Notes: generated from the sequence alone by a model not told the origin. DNA of 64,000 nt from Pseudonocardia terrae (GCF_021343995.1 NZ_JAJTTE010000015.1:62001-126000); one strand, 5' to 3'; positions 47,420 through 56,728 are shown, numbered from the stretch's first letter. Numbers and translations are program-made.

Positions 47420-48001
47420 ATGTCCTCCCCGACCGACCCGCGGCACGGCCCCGACCTGCGACGGCCGGCGGTGGTCCTCGCGATCGCCCTGCCGGTCCTG
47501 CTCGCGCTGGTCGTGGCCGGCCTCGGGATCGCGGCGCGGGCGGGGGCGTTCGAGGCGCCCGCCCCCGCCTCGGAGACGGGCCCGCTCGCCCTCGCGCCCG
47601 TCGACGCCCCCGACGCGTCGTCCCCTGCCTGCACGAACCTGCTCGCGGCGCTGCCCGCCGATCTCCCCGGCGACCCCGCGTTCCCCGCACGACCGCTCGC
47701 CGAGCCCGTGCCGCCGGGCGCCCGCGCGTGGGCGGCCGCGCCCCGACCGGTGGTCCTGCGCTGCGGTCTCCCGCGCCCCCAGGAGCTGACGCCGACCTCC
47801 ACACTCACGGACGTCAACGGCGTCAGCTGGCTCACGATCTCCGACGGCACCCCGCAGCCGACGCTGGTGACCTACGTCGCCGTCGACCGTCAGGTGTACG
47901 TCGCGCTCACGACGCCCACCGAGGTCGGCACCGGCCCGGTCCAGACGGTCTCCGACGCGATCGCCCGCACCCTCCCCCGCACCGCCGTCGCCGTCCGCTG
48001 A
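47420..48001 (+). CDS. DUF3515 domain membrane protein
   Basis: A 193-residue protein with one N-terminal membrane segment (VVLAIALPVLLALVVAGLG) and an extracytoplasmic domain. The CTNLLAALPADLPG and VVLRCGLPRP sequences provide the two cysteines typical of DUF3515, probably disulfide-bonded outside the membrane. The C-terminal half contains VNGVSWL and YVAVDRQVYVALTTP. Function unknown. It ends 6 bp from convergent ddl. Confidence 0.88.
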   Translation: MSSPTDPRHGPDLRRPAVVLAIALPVLLALVVAGLGIAARAGAFEAPAPASETGPLALAPVDAPDASSPACTNLLAALPADLPGDPAFPARPLAEPVPPGARAWAAAPRPVVLRCGLPRPQELTPTSTLTDVNGVSWLTISDGTPQPTLVTYVAVDRQVYVALTTPTEVGTGPVQTVSDAIARTLPRTAVAVR

Positions 48002-48007
48002 CCACAG

Positions 48008-49132
48008 TCAGCGCAGGCCGGTGCCCCGGGCGAGCGCGGTGTCGACGAGCGTGCTGAGCAGCGTGGGGTAGTCGACGCCCGTGTGCGCCCACATCCGCGG
48101 GTACATCGAGATGGGCGTGAAGCCCGGCATGGTGTTGACCTCGTTGACCGTCAGCTCCCCGCCCTCGCCGACGAAGAAGTCGACGCGGGCCAGGCCCTGG
48201 CAGTCGAGGGCGCGGAAGGCGGCGATCGCCATCTCGCGCAGCCGCTCGGTGAGGACGTCGTCGAGCTTGGCGGGGATGTCGAACTCGCAGACGTCGTCGA
48301 GGTACTTGGCCTCGAAGTCGTAGAACTCGCCGGCCCCGCCGACGAGCCGGATCTCGGCGGGCACCGAGGCGCGCAGCGTGCCGTCGGGCAGCTCCAGCAC
48401 CCCGCACTCCACCTCGCGGCCCACGATCGCGGCCTCGACCAGCACCTTCGGGTCGTGCACCCGGGCGGTGGCGATCGCGGCGTCGAGCTCGGCCCAGTCG
48501 CGCACCTTCGTGATCCCGACCGACGACCCGGCGCGCGCCGGCTTGACGAACACCGGCAGGCCGAGCCGCTCCCGGTCCTCGGCCGACAGGGTCCGCGTCT
48601 GCGGGCGCAGCACCACGAGCCGCCCGGCGGGCAGCCCCTCGGCCGCCAGGAGCTTCTTGGTGAACTCCTTGTCCATGCCGGCCGCGCTGGCGAACACCCC
48701 GGCGCCGACGTACGGGAGCCCGGCCATCTCGAGCAGGCCCTGGACGGTGCCGTCCTCGCCGAACGGGCCGTGCAGCACCGGGAAGACGACGTCGACGCCC
48801 GCGAGCACCTCGCCGGCGCGCCCCGGGTCGAGCCGCAGCAGGCCACCGCGGGTCGGGTCGCCGGGCAGCGCGAGCGCGGTGGCGGTGGGGTCGACCTGCG
48901 GCAGCGCGCGGTCCGTGATCCGCAGGGCGGCCGGGTCGTCCGTGCCGAGGACCCAGGCCCCGTCGGGCGCGATCCCGACCGGGACGACGTCGAAACGCTC
49001 CCGGTCGAGATGGGTCAGCACGCTGCCCGCGGAGACGCACGAGATCGCGTGCTCCGAGCTGCGCCCGCCGAAGACGACGGCCACCCGGATCCGGCCGGGG
49101 CGGGACGCGGACTCGCTCGCGGGCACGCTCAT
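48008..49132 (-). CDS. ddl: D-alanine--D-alanine ligase
   Basis: A 374-residue ATP-grasp ligase making the D-Ala-D-Ala dipeptide for peptidoglycan. [15 protein letters not shown] is the N-terminal substrate loop, [14 protein letters not shown] and GKVRDW-type [14 protein letters not shown] are the ATP-binding part, and [18 protein letters not shown] is the C-terminal metal/substrate site. ATG at 49132. No drug-resistance cluster is adjacent, so it is taken as the housekeeping enzyme. Confidence 0.96.
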   Translation of the reverse strand: MSVPASESASRPGRIRVAVVFGGRSSEHAISCVSAGSVLTHLDRERFDVVPVGIAPDGAWVLGTDDPAALRITDRALPQVDPTATALALPGDPTRGGLLRLDPGRAGEVLAGVDVVFPVLHGPFGEDGTVQGLLEMAGLPYVGAGVFASAAGMDKEFTKKLLAAEGLPAGRLVVLRPQTRTLSAEDRERLGLPVFVKPARAGSSVGITKVRDWAELDAAIATARVHDPKVLVEAAIVGREVECGVLELPDGTLRASVPAEIRLVGGAGEFYDFEAKYLDDVCEFDIPAKLDDVLTERLREMAIAAFRALDCQGLARVDFFVGEGGELTVNEVNTMPGFTPISMYPRMWAHTGVDYPTLLSTLVDTALARGTGLR

Positions 49133-49198
49133 GACCGGGGAGCGTAGGCGGACCGGCCCTCCGCGTGACGGACGCCCCACCGAACCGCGCACCCGGGC

Positions 49199-50083
49199 TC
49201 AGCGGTAGCGCTGCTCCAGCTCCTGCACCTCGGGCAGCCCCACGAGCGAGGTGAACTCGTCGAAGGCGGGCAGCCCGGGCAGCACGGCCTTCGGGGTCCC
49301 GTCCTTGCGCAGCGTCTCCAGCAGCGTGCGGATCCCGGCGGTGGCCGCGAGCAGGGTGCCGATGGGGTAGATCACCAGCGCGAAGCCGAGCTCGGTCATG
49401 CGCTCCAGGCTGAGCGGCGGGGTCTTCCCGCCCTCGGCCCAGTTGAAGACGAGCGGGGCCACGCCCGCGAGCTCGCCCGCGATCCGCTCGATGTCGGCCT
49501 CCGCGGTCGGCGCCTCGACGAACAGCAGGTCCGCACCGGCGTCGCGGAAGGCCCTGGCCCGCTCGATCGCCGGCGCCACACCCTCGACGGCGACCGCGTC
49601 GGTGCGCGCGATGATCAGGAACTCCGGGTCGCGACGGGCCTCGGTGGCGGCCCGGATCTTCCCGAGCATCTCCGGCAGCGGCACGATCTCCTTGCCGCTC
49701 ATGTGGCCGCACTTCTTCGGCGTGACCTGGTCCTCGAGCTGGATCGCCGCGACGCCGGCCTGCTCGTAGGTCTGCACGGTGCGCAGGACGTTGATCGCGT
49801 TGCCGTAGCCGGTGTCGCCGTCGGCGATCACCGGCACGTCGACGGCCGCGACGAGCCGACGGGCGTTGTCCGCCATCTCCGCCGCGCTGAGCAGGCCGAC
49901 GTCCGGGCGGCCGAGCAGGCCCGCCGTCGTCCCGAAACCGGTCATGTAGACGGCGTCGAAGCCCGCCTGCTCGACGAGCCGGGCGGACAGGGCGTCGTAG
50001 GCGCCGGGGGCGACGAGCGGGCCGGGCCCGGAGAGCAGGTCGCGCAGCCGCGCGCGGGGAGCTGTGGACAACAGGTCGGACAT
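49199..50083 (-). CDS. Isocitrate lyase/PEP mutase family enzyme
   Basis: A 294-residue member of the ICL/PEP-mutase superfamily. The metal motif DGDTGYGN and LEDQVTPKKCGHMSGKE (with the catalytic Cys) are typical of methylisocitrate or dimethylmalate lyases; the KKCGH signature is exact. The 2-methylcitrate genes prpC/prpD are not nearby, so the substrate is open. ATG start. Confidence 0.88.
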   Translation of the reverse strand: MSDLLSTAPRARLRDLLSGPGPLVAPGAYDALSARLVEQAGFDAVYMTGFGTTAGLLGRPDVGLLSAAEMADNARRLVAAVDVPVIADGDTGYGNAINVLRTVQTYEQAGVAAIQLEDQVTPKKCGHMSGKEIVPLPEMLGKIRAATEARRDPEFLIIARTDAVAVEGVAPAIERARAFRDAGADLLFVEAPTAEADIERIAGELAGVAPLVFNWAEGGKTPPLSLERMTELGFALVIYPIGTLLAATAGIRTLLETLRKDGTPKAVLPGLPAFDEFTSLVGLPEVQELEQRYR

Positions 50084-50133
50084 GCTCCGAGCGTCTCACG
50101 GTTTCGCCGGTGACCGGGTCCACACTGAGGGAC

Positions 50134-50565
50134 ATGAGCGTGGATCTGGAGGCGGCCCGGCGGATCGTCGGGCAGGAGCACGGGCTCGCGTCGGTCACGG
50201 TGGTGCGGCAGGACGGCACCCCGCACTCGTCGCTCGTCAACGCCGGGGTGCTCGCGCACCCGCGGACGGGGACACCGGTCGTCGGCTACGTGACGTACGG
50301 GCCGGTCAAGCTGCGCAACCTGCGGGCGCGCCCGGCCACGTCGGTGCTGTGGCGGGCGGGCTGGCGCTGGGCGGCGGTCGACGGCACGAGCGAGCTGGTC
50401 GGCCCCGGCGACACCGATCCCGAGGAGCTGCGGCTGCTGTTGCGGGCGGTGTTCAGCGCGGCCGGCGGCACGCACGACGACTGGGAGACCTACGACCGCG
50501 TGATGCGGGAGGAGGGCCGGGTCGCCGTTCTCGTCACTCCGACGAAGGCCTACGGCAACGCCTGA
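50134..50565 (+). CDS. PPOX class F420-dependent oxidoreductase-like protein
   Basis: A 143-residue split-barrel protein with LASVTVVRQDGTPHSSLVNAGVLAHP and YGPVKLRNLRARPATSVLWRAGWRWAAVDG, as in TIGR03618-like proteins. I chose the ATG at 50134 over an ATG-initiated frame eight codons earlier, since the former matches the family N-terminus. A paralogue-like gene lies at 17847. Divergent from the ICL-family gene. Confidence 0.84.
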   Translation: MSVDLEAARRIVGQEHGLASVTVVRQDGTPHSSLVNAGVLAHPRTGTPVVGYVTYGPVKLRNLRARPATSVLWRAGWRWAAVDGTSELVGPGDTDPEELRLLLRAVFSAAGGTHDDWETYDRVMREEGRVAVLVTPTKAYGNA

Positions 50566-50655
50566 TCCTCACGGAGTGTGCTCGGCCGACTCCACTGTGG
50601 GACATCACACCCACGATCGCGGAACTTCGCGCTCGACCGTGGCACGCCGAAACGG

Positions 50656-50673
50656 TTAGCCTGAGACAACTAA
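50656..50673 (+). promoter_or_regulatory. Possible operator before the DHA2-Ig transporter
   Basis: TTAGCCTGAGACAACTAA lies 22 bases before the start of the long MFS gene. The ends TTAG and CTAA are inverted, with a 10-base middle. The form is compatible with a MarR-type operator, and TTAGCCT could also be the -10. Only a weak match; no regulator gene is adjacent. Confidence 0.3.
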
Positions 50674-50694
50674 TCGTCGTCCATGGGAGGGCAC

Positions 50695-53436
50695 GTGCCG
50701 GCCGAGCAGGCTGCCGTCATCGACCGTCCGGGGGAGGTCCGCGATCCCGGCCCCGGTTACAAGTGGATCGCGCTGTCCAACACCACGTTGGGCATGCTCA
50801 TGGCCACGATCAACTCGTCGATCGTGCTGATCGCGCTGCCGGACATCTTCCGCGGCATCGGGATCAACCCGCTGGAGTCGTCGAACACCAGCTACCTGCT
50901 GTGGATGATCATGGGCTTCCTGGTCGTCACGGCGGTGCTGGTCGTCGGCTTCGGCCGGCTGGGCGACATGTTCGGCCGGGTCAAGATGTACAACCTCGGC
51001 TTCGCGGTCTTCACCATCTCGTCGATCCTGCTCGCCGTCACCTGGCAACAGGGCGACGCCGCCGCCATCTGGCTGATCGCCTGGCGCATCGTGCAGGGCA
51101 TCGGCGGCGCGTTCCTCATGGCGAACTCGAGCGCGATCCTCACCGACGCCTTCCCGGTCAACCAGCGCGGTCTCGCGCTGGGCATCAACGGCGTCGCCGC
51201 GATCGCCGGCTCCTTCCTCGGCCTGGTGATCGGCGGCCTGCTGGGCCCCGTGAACTGGCACCTAATCTTCGTCGTGTCGGTGCCCTTCGGCCTGTTCGGC
51301 ACCTTCTGGGCCTACTACAAGCTGCACGACAACGGCCGCCGCGTGCGGGCGAAGATGGACTGGTGGGGCAACATCACCTTCGCGGTGGGCCTCATCGTGC
51401 TGCTGATCGGCATCACCTACGGCATCCAGCCCTACGGCGACAGCGTCATGGGCTGGGGCAGCCCGATGGTCCTGAGCTGCATCATCGGCGGCATCGTCGT
51501 GCTCGTGATCTTCGGGATCATCGAGACGAAGGTCGCGGCCCCGCTGTTCGAGCTCTCGCTCTTCCGCAACCGGCCCTTCACGCTCGGCAACCTGGCCAAC
51601 CTGCTCGCCTCGCTCGGCCGCGGTGGCCTGCAGTTCGTGCTGATCATCTGGCTGCAGGGCATCTGGCTGCCGCAGCACGGCTACAGCTTCGAGCAGACGC
51701 CGCTGTGGGCCGGGATCTACATGCTCCCGCTGACCGTCGGCTTCCTCGCCTCCGCGCCGCTCTCCGGCGTGCTGTCGGACAAGTGGGGCACGAAGTGGTT
51801 CACCACCGGCGGCATGGTGATCACGGCGATCAGCTTCATCCTGCTGGAGATCCTGCCGGTCAACTTCAACTACTGGGCCTTCGCGGTCATCCTGCTGGTC
51901 AACGGCATCGGTATGGGCCTGTTCGCCTCGCCGAACCGCGCCGAGATCATGAACAGCCTCCCGGCCAACGCTCGCGGCGCCGGCGCCGGCATGACAGCGA
52001 CCTTCCAGAACGCCGCGATGGTGCTGTCCATCGGGTTCTTCTTCAGCCTGATGATCGCCGGCCTGTCGACGCACCTGCCATCGGTCATGGAGAACGGCCT
52101 GCTGCAGCACGGCGTGCCCGCGGCCGACGCGGCGCGCATCGCCGAACTCCCGCCGGTGGGCGTGTTGTTCGCCGCGTTCCTGGGCTACAACCCGATCCAG
52201 GAGCTGCTGGGCCCGGTCCTGCACCACATCCCCGCGTCGCAGGCGGACTTCCTCACCGGCCGCAGCTTCTTCCCGAACCTGATCTCGCAGCCCTTCTCCG
52301 AGGGCCTCACCGCGGCGTTCTGGTTCGCCGTGGCCGCCTGCGTGGTCGCGGCCGTCGCCTCGGTCTTCACCGGGAGCCGGCGTACCTCGCCGATGCCGGA
52401 GACCGTCGGCGCGGAGCTGGCGGCCGAGGGCGGCGAGCTGGTCGACACGGACACCCAGTGGGCCGCCGGCGCCGACGCGCAGTGGGGTGAGCCCCCCACG
52501 ATGCCGCTTCCCACGGTGGGTACGGCAGTGGCGGGGACGGCAGCGACCGCCGGCGTCGGCACCGCCGCCCTCGCCGGCTTCGCCGGGGCCGCCGAGGCCG
52601 TCCCGGCGGCGGGCACGGTCGTCGGTGCGCTGCGCACCCCGCACGGCACGGCGATCCCGGGCGGCGTCGTGACCGTCACGGCCCCCGACGGCCGGCAGGT
52701 CGGCCGCGCGGAGGTCGACCAGGGCGGCTCCTACGCCCTGCACGGCCTGCCCAGCGGCACGTACATGGTGGTCGCGACCGCGCCGGGCTTCCGGCCCGAG
52801 GTCGCCACCGTGGCGCTCAACGGCAAGGGCGCCTCGCAGGACTTCGACCTCAGCGGCGACGGCGCGGTGCGCGGCCTGGTCCGCGCGGGCGAGCACCCCG
52901 CCCCGCAGGTCTCCGTGCTCGCGCTCGACGGCACGGGCCGGCTCGTCGGCCGCGCCGTCACCGGGGAGGACGGGCGCTTCCGCCTCGACGGCATCCCGGT
53001 CGGCACCACCACGGTCACGGCGACCCTCGCCGGGCACGAGCCCAAGGCCACCACGGTGCACGTGACCGCCGAGGGCGCGGCCCCCGTCGAGCTGGTGCTC
53101 GACGCCGGCGGCGGGCTGGGCGGCACGGTCACCGGGCCGGACGGGCGGCTCCTGCCCAACGCGCTGGTCACCGTCGTCGACGGGACGGGCGACGTCGTCG
53201 CCACCGCGACCAGCGGGGCGGACGGCCGGTTCACGGTCTCGCGGGTCCTGCCGGGCACCTACACGGTGACCACCAGCGTGCACCTGCCCGCGGTCACGCA
53301 GGTGGAGCTCTCCGGGGCCGGCACCACGAACGTCGAGCTGCGGCTCGGGGCCGTGGGTGCGGCCGCCGCCGGCGCCGCCGAGGGCACCGCTGCCCCGCGG
53401 TACGCACCGCAGAACACGCCGGTCGCCGGGGACTGA
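50695..53436 (+). CDS. DHA2-type MFS transporter with C-terminal Ig-like (CNA-B/carboxypeptidase-regulatory-like) repeats
   Basis: A 913-residue protein. Residues 20-560 hold about 14 hydrophobic segments of the DHA2/EmrB type, with motif FGRLGDMFGR after segment 2 and a large loop before segment 14. Residues 561-640 form an acidic/Ala-rich linker. Residues 641-885 are three repeats of about 80 residues, each with a GxV-x-AL-x-DGRxVGRA...G-x-Y/F-x-L-x-GLPxGTY pattern, typical of carboxypeptidase-regulatory-like or CNA-B beta-sandwich domains. GGGAGG four bases upstream selects the GTG at 50695. Because DHA2 C-termini are normally cytosolic, an Ig-like tail there is unexpected. A terminator follows. 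Confidence 0.85.
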   Translation: MPAEQAAVIDRPGEVRDPGPGYKWIALSNTTLGMLMATINSSIVLIALPDIFRGIGINPLESSNTSYLLWMIMGFLVVTAVLVVGFGRLGDMFGRVKMYNLGFAVFTISSILLAVTWQQGDAAAIWLIAWRIVQGIGGAFLMANSSAILTDAFPVNQRGLALGINGVAAIAGSFLGLVIGGLLGPVNWHLIFVVSVPFGLFGTFWAYYKLHDNGRRVRAKMDWWGNITFAVGLIVLLIGITYGIQPYGDSVMGWGSPMVLSCIIGGIVVLVIFGIIETKVAAPLFELSLFRNRPFTLGNLANLLASLGRGGLQFVLIIWLQGIWLPQHGYSFEQTPLWAGIYMLPLTVGFLASAPLSGVLSDKWGTKWFTTGGMVITAISFILLEILPVNFNYWAFAVILLVNGIGMGLFASPNRAEIMNSLPANARGAGAGMTATFQNAAMVLSIGFFFSLMIAGLSTHLPSVMENGLLQHGVPAADAARIAELPPVGVLFAAFLGYNPIQELLGPVLHHIPASQADFLTGRSFFPNLISQPFSEGLTAAFWFAVAACVVAAVASVFTGSRRTSPMPETVGAELAAEGGELVDTDTQWAAGADAQWGEPPTMPLPTVGTAVAGTAATAGVGTAALAGFAGAAEAVPAAGTVVGALRTPHGTAIPGGVVTVTAPDGRQVGRAEVDQGGSYALHGLPSGTYMVVATAPGFRPEVATVALNGKGASQDFDLSGDGAVRGLVRAGEHPAPQVSVLALDGTGRLVGRAVTGEDGRFRLDGIPVGTTTVTATLAGHEPKATTVHVTAEGAAPVELVLDAGGGLGGTVTGPDGRLLPNALVTVVDGTGDVVATATSGADGRFTVSRVLPGTYTVTTSVHLPAVTQVELSGAGTTNVELRLGAVGAAAAGAAEGTAAPRYAPQNTPVAGD

Positions 53437-53463
53437 CGCCGGGGCCGATCGGCCCCACACGGA

Positions 53464-53500
53464 CCACCGGCCCGCACCCCTTTCGGGTGCGGGCCGGTGG
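53464..53500. terminator. Strong terminator hairpin between convergent genes
   Basis: A perfect 16-bp stem (53464-53479 with 53485-53500, 5-base loop CTTTC) lies between the MFS-Ig gene and the NTF2-like gene. It should end both transcripts. Confidence 0.82.
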
Positions 53501-53546
53501 CGTACGGGAGCGGACCGTTCTCAGCGGCGTCGCGTTCGCGGGGCCG

Positions 53547-53891
53547 TCAGCGGGGCTCGGGCGTGAACCGGGCGGTCTGCGCGACGATTCGACCGTCCTG
53601 GACCACAAAGGTGTCCACGCCGTCGCTGACGGTGGCGGTGTCGCACTCCATCGTCCACTCGAGGAGGATGGTGCCCTCGGCTTCGGTAACCGACCGCTCG
53701 GTGAACACGCTGTTCGGCATGGTCTCCAGAAGGCCGGCGAACCCCTGACGGATGGCGTCGAGCCCCTGCATCACGGCGCCCGGCATCAGCAGCACCGCGT
53801 CCGGCGAGTAGTCCGCGACGATCGCCTCGACGTCATGTGCGTTGATGGCCTTGAGATGTGCGTTCAGAACCTCGGTCGGCGTGCGCGTCAT
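53547..53891 (-). CDS. NTF2/SnoaL-like fold protein
   Basis: A 114-residue protein of the SnoaL/YybH-type cystatin-like fold (EVLNAHLKAINAHDVEAIVADYSPDAVLLMPG and GRIVAQTARFTPE). The family includes small enzymes and ligand-binding proteins, and no function can be assigned. The ATG at 53891 follows AGGAGG; a GTG directly before it is less well spaced. Confidence 0.8.
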   Translation of the reverse strand: MTRTPTEVLNAHLKAINAHDVEAIVADYSPDAVLLMPGAVMQGLDAIRQGFAGLLETMPNSVFTERSVTEAEGTILLEWTMECDTATVSDGVDTFVVQDGRIVAQTARFTPEPR

Positions 53892-53964
53892 CACGGCCTC
53901 CTCTCGCTCCGGTGCGGGGAACTCCCGTGCAGACTAACGACCGTTCGACAGTCCTGTCAGCCCT

Positions 53965-55329
53965 TCAGCCCCTCAGCACGGCGACGAGGACCGGCAGCGC
54001 GGCGATGAAGTCGGCGCGCGTGGGTCCGGCGTACCCGACGACGATCCCGCCGGGCGCCCCCGAGCCCGCGTACCGCTCGAGCACCTCGAGCCCCACCCCG
54101 CGTTGCGCCGCCGCGTGCTGCACGGCCCGTGCGGTGGCCGCGTCCGGCAACGGGACGAGGACATGTGCGCCGGCCCGGTCGCCCCGCAGGGGCACGCCCG
54201 CGAGCGCCTCGACCAGCAGCCGGCGGCGCTCCCCCAGCTCCCGGCGCAGCCGGCGCAGGTGCCGGGCCAGGTCCCCGGCGGTGGCGAACGCCGTGAACAC
54301 CCGTTGGCCCGCGGGGGCCGGGCGCGAGCCGGTCCGTTCCCGGCGTTCGGCCACGGCCGCGCGCACCGCGGGCGGCGCGACCAGCCAGCCCACCCCCAGC
54401 GTCGGCGTGAGGATCTTGCTGGCCGTCCCGACGTGCGCCACGACGTCCGGGCCGAGCGCGGCGAGCAGCGGCAGCGGGGCGACGTCGTACCGCAGCTCGC
54501 CGTCGTAGTCGTCCTCGATCACCAGCAGGCCCTCGGCGCGGGCCCGTTCGACGAGCGCGATCCGCCGCGCGGCCGGCATCCGCCCGCCGACCGGGAACTG
54601 GTGCGCCGGGGTGCAGTACACGGCGGCGAGGTCGGCGGGCAGGTCCTCGACCCGCAGCCCCTCGTCGTCGACCGGCACGCCGACGACCGCCAGCCCGGAC
54701 GCCGCCAGCGCATCGGCGGCCCGCCGGTACCCGGGCTCCTCGACGGCGACCCGCGCGCCCTCCGGCAGCACCCGGGCCAGCTCGGCGATCGCGCCCGTGC
54801 TCCCGCCGGTGGCGAGCACCTCGTCCGGACGCGCCACGAGCCCGCGGTGCCGCAGCAGGTGCTCGCCGACGGCGGCGCGGAACCCGGGCAGCCCGGCGTA
54901 CCGGGGCAGCAGGTCGGGTTCGGGGTCCGCGGCCCCTCGCCAGGCGCGCCGCCAGGCCGCCCGGTCCAGGACCTCGGTGCAGGGCGTCCCGGGCTGCAGC
55001 TCGATCCGCGGTCGAGCGTCGGTGGGTTCGGTGCGTGGGTGACGCGGGCCGGGCGCCGGGGCGGCCGCCGGGGCCGCGGTGACGAAGGTGCCCGCGCCGA
55101 CCCGGCCCTCGACCCAGCCCTCGGCGAGGAGCTGGTCGTACGCCGCCGCCGTCACGGTGCGGCTGACGTGCAGGACCGCGGCCAGCTCGCGGGTCGACGG
55201 CAACCGATCCCCCGCCCGCAGCGCACCCCCTGCGGCGGCGGCGCGCAGGGCGTCGGCCAGCTGCGCCGCGAGGGGCTCGGGGCTGGTGCGGTCGAGGTGC
55301 AGAGGCGGCAGCTCGGTCACGATCGACAC
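53965..55329 (-). CDS. MocR/PdxR-type PLP-dependent transcriptional regulator
   Basis: A 454-residue protein. Residues 15-80 are a GntR-type winged helix (ALRAGDRLPSTRELAAVLHVSRTVTAAAYDQLLAEGWVEG). Residues 110-450 are an aminotransferase-I-like domain with the PLP-binding Lys305 in VGTASKIL, and EDDYDGELRYD and GGSTGAI as cofactor contacts. MocR/PdxR proteins sense PLP and often activate pyridoxal-synthesis or PNPOx genes. Here it is divergent from such a PNPOx-like gene, and direct repeats lie in between. Confidence 0.92.
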   Translation of the reverse strand: MSIVTELPPLHLDRTSPEPLAAQLADALRAAAAGGALRAGDRLPSTRELAAVLHVSRTVTAAAYDQLLAEGWVEGRVGAGTFVTAAPAAAPAPGPRHPRTEPTDARPRIELQPGTPCTEVLDRAAWRRAWRGAADPEPDLLPRYAGLPGFRAAVGEHLLRHRGLVARPDEVLATGGSTGAIAELARVLPEGARVAVEEPGYRRAADALAASGLAVVGVPVDDEGLRVEDLPADLAAVYCTPAHQFPVGGRMPAARRIALVERARAEGLLVIEDDYDGELRYDVAPLPLLAALGPDVVAHVGTASKILTPTLGVGWLVAPPAVRAAVAERRERTGSRPAPAGQRVFTAFATAGDLARHLRRLRRELGERRRLLVEALAGVPLRGDRAGAHVLVPLPDAATARAVQHAAAQRGVGLEVLERYAGSGAPGGIVVGYAGPTRADFIAALPVLVAVLRG

Positions 55330-55330
55330 G

Positions 55331-55368
55331 GCAGTGGCCTTCCGGAATCGAGGCGCAGTGGCCGTTCC
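55331..55368. promoter_or_regulatory. Direct-repeat operator between MocR and PNPOx-like genes
   Basis: Two direct copies of GCAGTGGCC followed by TTCC (55331-55343) or GTTCC (55355-55368) lie 24 bp apart, in the 71-bp divergent gap. Direct repeats of this kind are typical of MocR-family binding sites, so autoregulation and control of the neighbour are likely. Confidence 0.6.
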
Positions 55369-55400
55369 AGGATGCCACCTCCCGCTCCAGACTCGGTGGG

Positions 55401-56042
55401 GTGAGCACCGCCCTGTCCCCCACGCCCCGCAGCACCGTCGGCCGCCACCGCGAGCGCGGGGCCACCGACCGTTCCGCGCTGTACGACGTCCTCGACCACG
55501 GCCTCGTCTGCCACCTCGCCCTGGTCCGCGACGGCGCGCCCGTCGTGCTGCCCACCGGCTACGGCCGCATCGGCGACACCCTCTACGTGCACGGGTCGTC
55601 CGGCGCGCGCTGGCTGCGCGAGGACGGGATCCCGGTCTGCGCGACCGTGACGCACCTCGACGGCATCGTCTACGCCCGCTCCGTCTTCAGCTTCTCGATG
55701 AACTACCGCAGCGCCGTCGCGCACGGCACCGCGCGGCTGGTCACCGGGGAACCCGAGCGCACGGACGCGCTGCGCGCCATCGTCGAGCACCTCGCGCCCG
55801 GCTCGTGGGACTACGCGCGCCCGCCGACGCGCCGGGAGCTCGCCGCCACCGCGGTGCTCGCGCTCGACCTCGCCGAGGCCAGCGTGAAGGTCCGGACCGG
55901 CCCGCCGGCCGACGAGCCGGAGGACGTCTCGCCCGAGGTCTGGGCCGGCGTCGTCCCCCTGACCGGCGGCTTCGGCGCGCCCGTGCCGGACCCGCACGTC
56001 CCGGCGGGCGCCCTGGCCCCCCCGCACGTCACCGCCCGGTAG
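55401..56042 (+). CDS. Pyridoxamine 5'-phosphate oxidase family protein
   Basis: A 213-residue split-barrel flavin-binding protein. The sequences VLDHGLVCHLALVRDGAPVVLPTGYGRIGDTLYVHGSSGARWL and SFSMNYRSAVAHGTARLV are of the PNPOx-like group adjacent to MocR regulators. Whether it acts on B6 vitamers is not shown. GTG start. Confidence 0.86.
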   Translation: MSTALSPTPRSTVGRHRERGATDRSALYDVLDHGLVCHLALVRDGAPVVLPTGYGRIGDTLYVHGSSGARWLREDGIPVCATVTHLDGIVYARSVFSFSMNYRSAVAHGTARLVTGEPERTDALRAIVEHLAPGSWDYARPPTRRELAATAVLALDLAEASVKVRTGPPADEPEDVSPEVWAGVVPLTGGFGAPVPDPHVPAGALAPPHVTAR

Positions 56043-56143
56043 CCCTCGGCCCGGCCGCCCGCTCGCACACACCTCCGCCACCTCGCACACCGGCCCGGGC
56101 CGGCGTGCGGAAGGGCGGCGGTGGGTGCGAGCGCGGGGTGGTT

Positions 56144-56683
56144 TCAGGACAGGCGGGCGACGTGGGCCGCCACCGCCGCACCCGTCCGTCGCGCCTCCCC
56201 CGTGGCCAGCAGGTCGAGCAGGGCGCCGCGCAGCACGGCGAGCGCCTCGGTGGCGGCGGGCTCGGGCAGCACCCGGCCGAGGACCGCGAGCCAGTCCCGC
56301 ACGGTCGCCTCGGCGAACCCCGCCCACGGCCCGTCCGGCTCGGTGAGTGCGCGCCCGTACCCCTCGACCCAGAGCCGGAGCAGGTCGCGGTGCGCGGGCG
56401 CGGCGAGCCACTCCCACAACGCCCGCAGCAGGCCCGCGGCGTCGCCGGCGGGCAGGTCGGCGAGCAGGGCGAGCTCCGCGTCCCGGGCCCGCCCGAGCAG
56501 GGCCCGGACCAGCCCGTCCTTCGACCCGAAGAGGTAGAGCAGCACCCGCGGGCTGCTGCCGATCTCCTTGGCCAACGGGCGCAGGGAAAGGTCGGCGAGG
56601 CCGTGCCGCAGCACGTACGCGTACGCCGCCTCCAGCAGCTCCTCCCGCCGCGGCGAGCCCGCCCCTTGCCCCTCGTCGGCCAT
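56144..56683 (-). CDS. TetR family transcriptional regulator
   Basis: A 179-residue repressor. The N-terminal HTH spans EELLEAAYAYVLRHGLADLSLRPLAKEIGSSPRVLLYLFGSKDGLVRALL (residues 10-60). The C-terminal ligand-binding domain is variable. The ATG is at 56683. A perfect operator lies between it and the divergent GNAT gene. Confidence 0.9.
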   Translation of the reverse strand: MADEGQGAGSPRREELLEAAYAYVLRHGLADLSLRPLAKEIGSSPRVLLYLFGSKDGLVRALLGRARDAELALLADLPAGDAAGLLRALWEWLAAPAHRDLLRLWVEGYGRALTEPDGPWAGFAEATVRDWLAVLGRVLPEPAATEALAVLRGALLDLLATGEARRTGAAVAAHVARLS

Positions 56684-56696
56684 CACGTCATCCTGC

Positions 56697-56716
56697 ACTG
56701 AAACACTCGTTTCAGT
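56697..56716. promoter_or_regulatory. TetR operator in the tetR-GNAT intergenic region
   Basis: A perfect inverted repeat ACTGAAAC-ACTC-GTTTCAGT of 8-bp arms lies in the 45-bp gap, just before the GNAT ribosome site. This is a likely binding site of the adjacent TetR, controlling both genes. Confidence 0.8.
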
Positions 56717-56728
56717 CGAGGAGGCACG

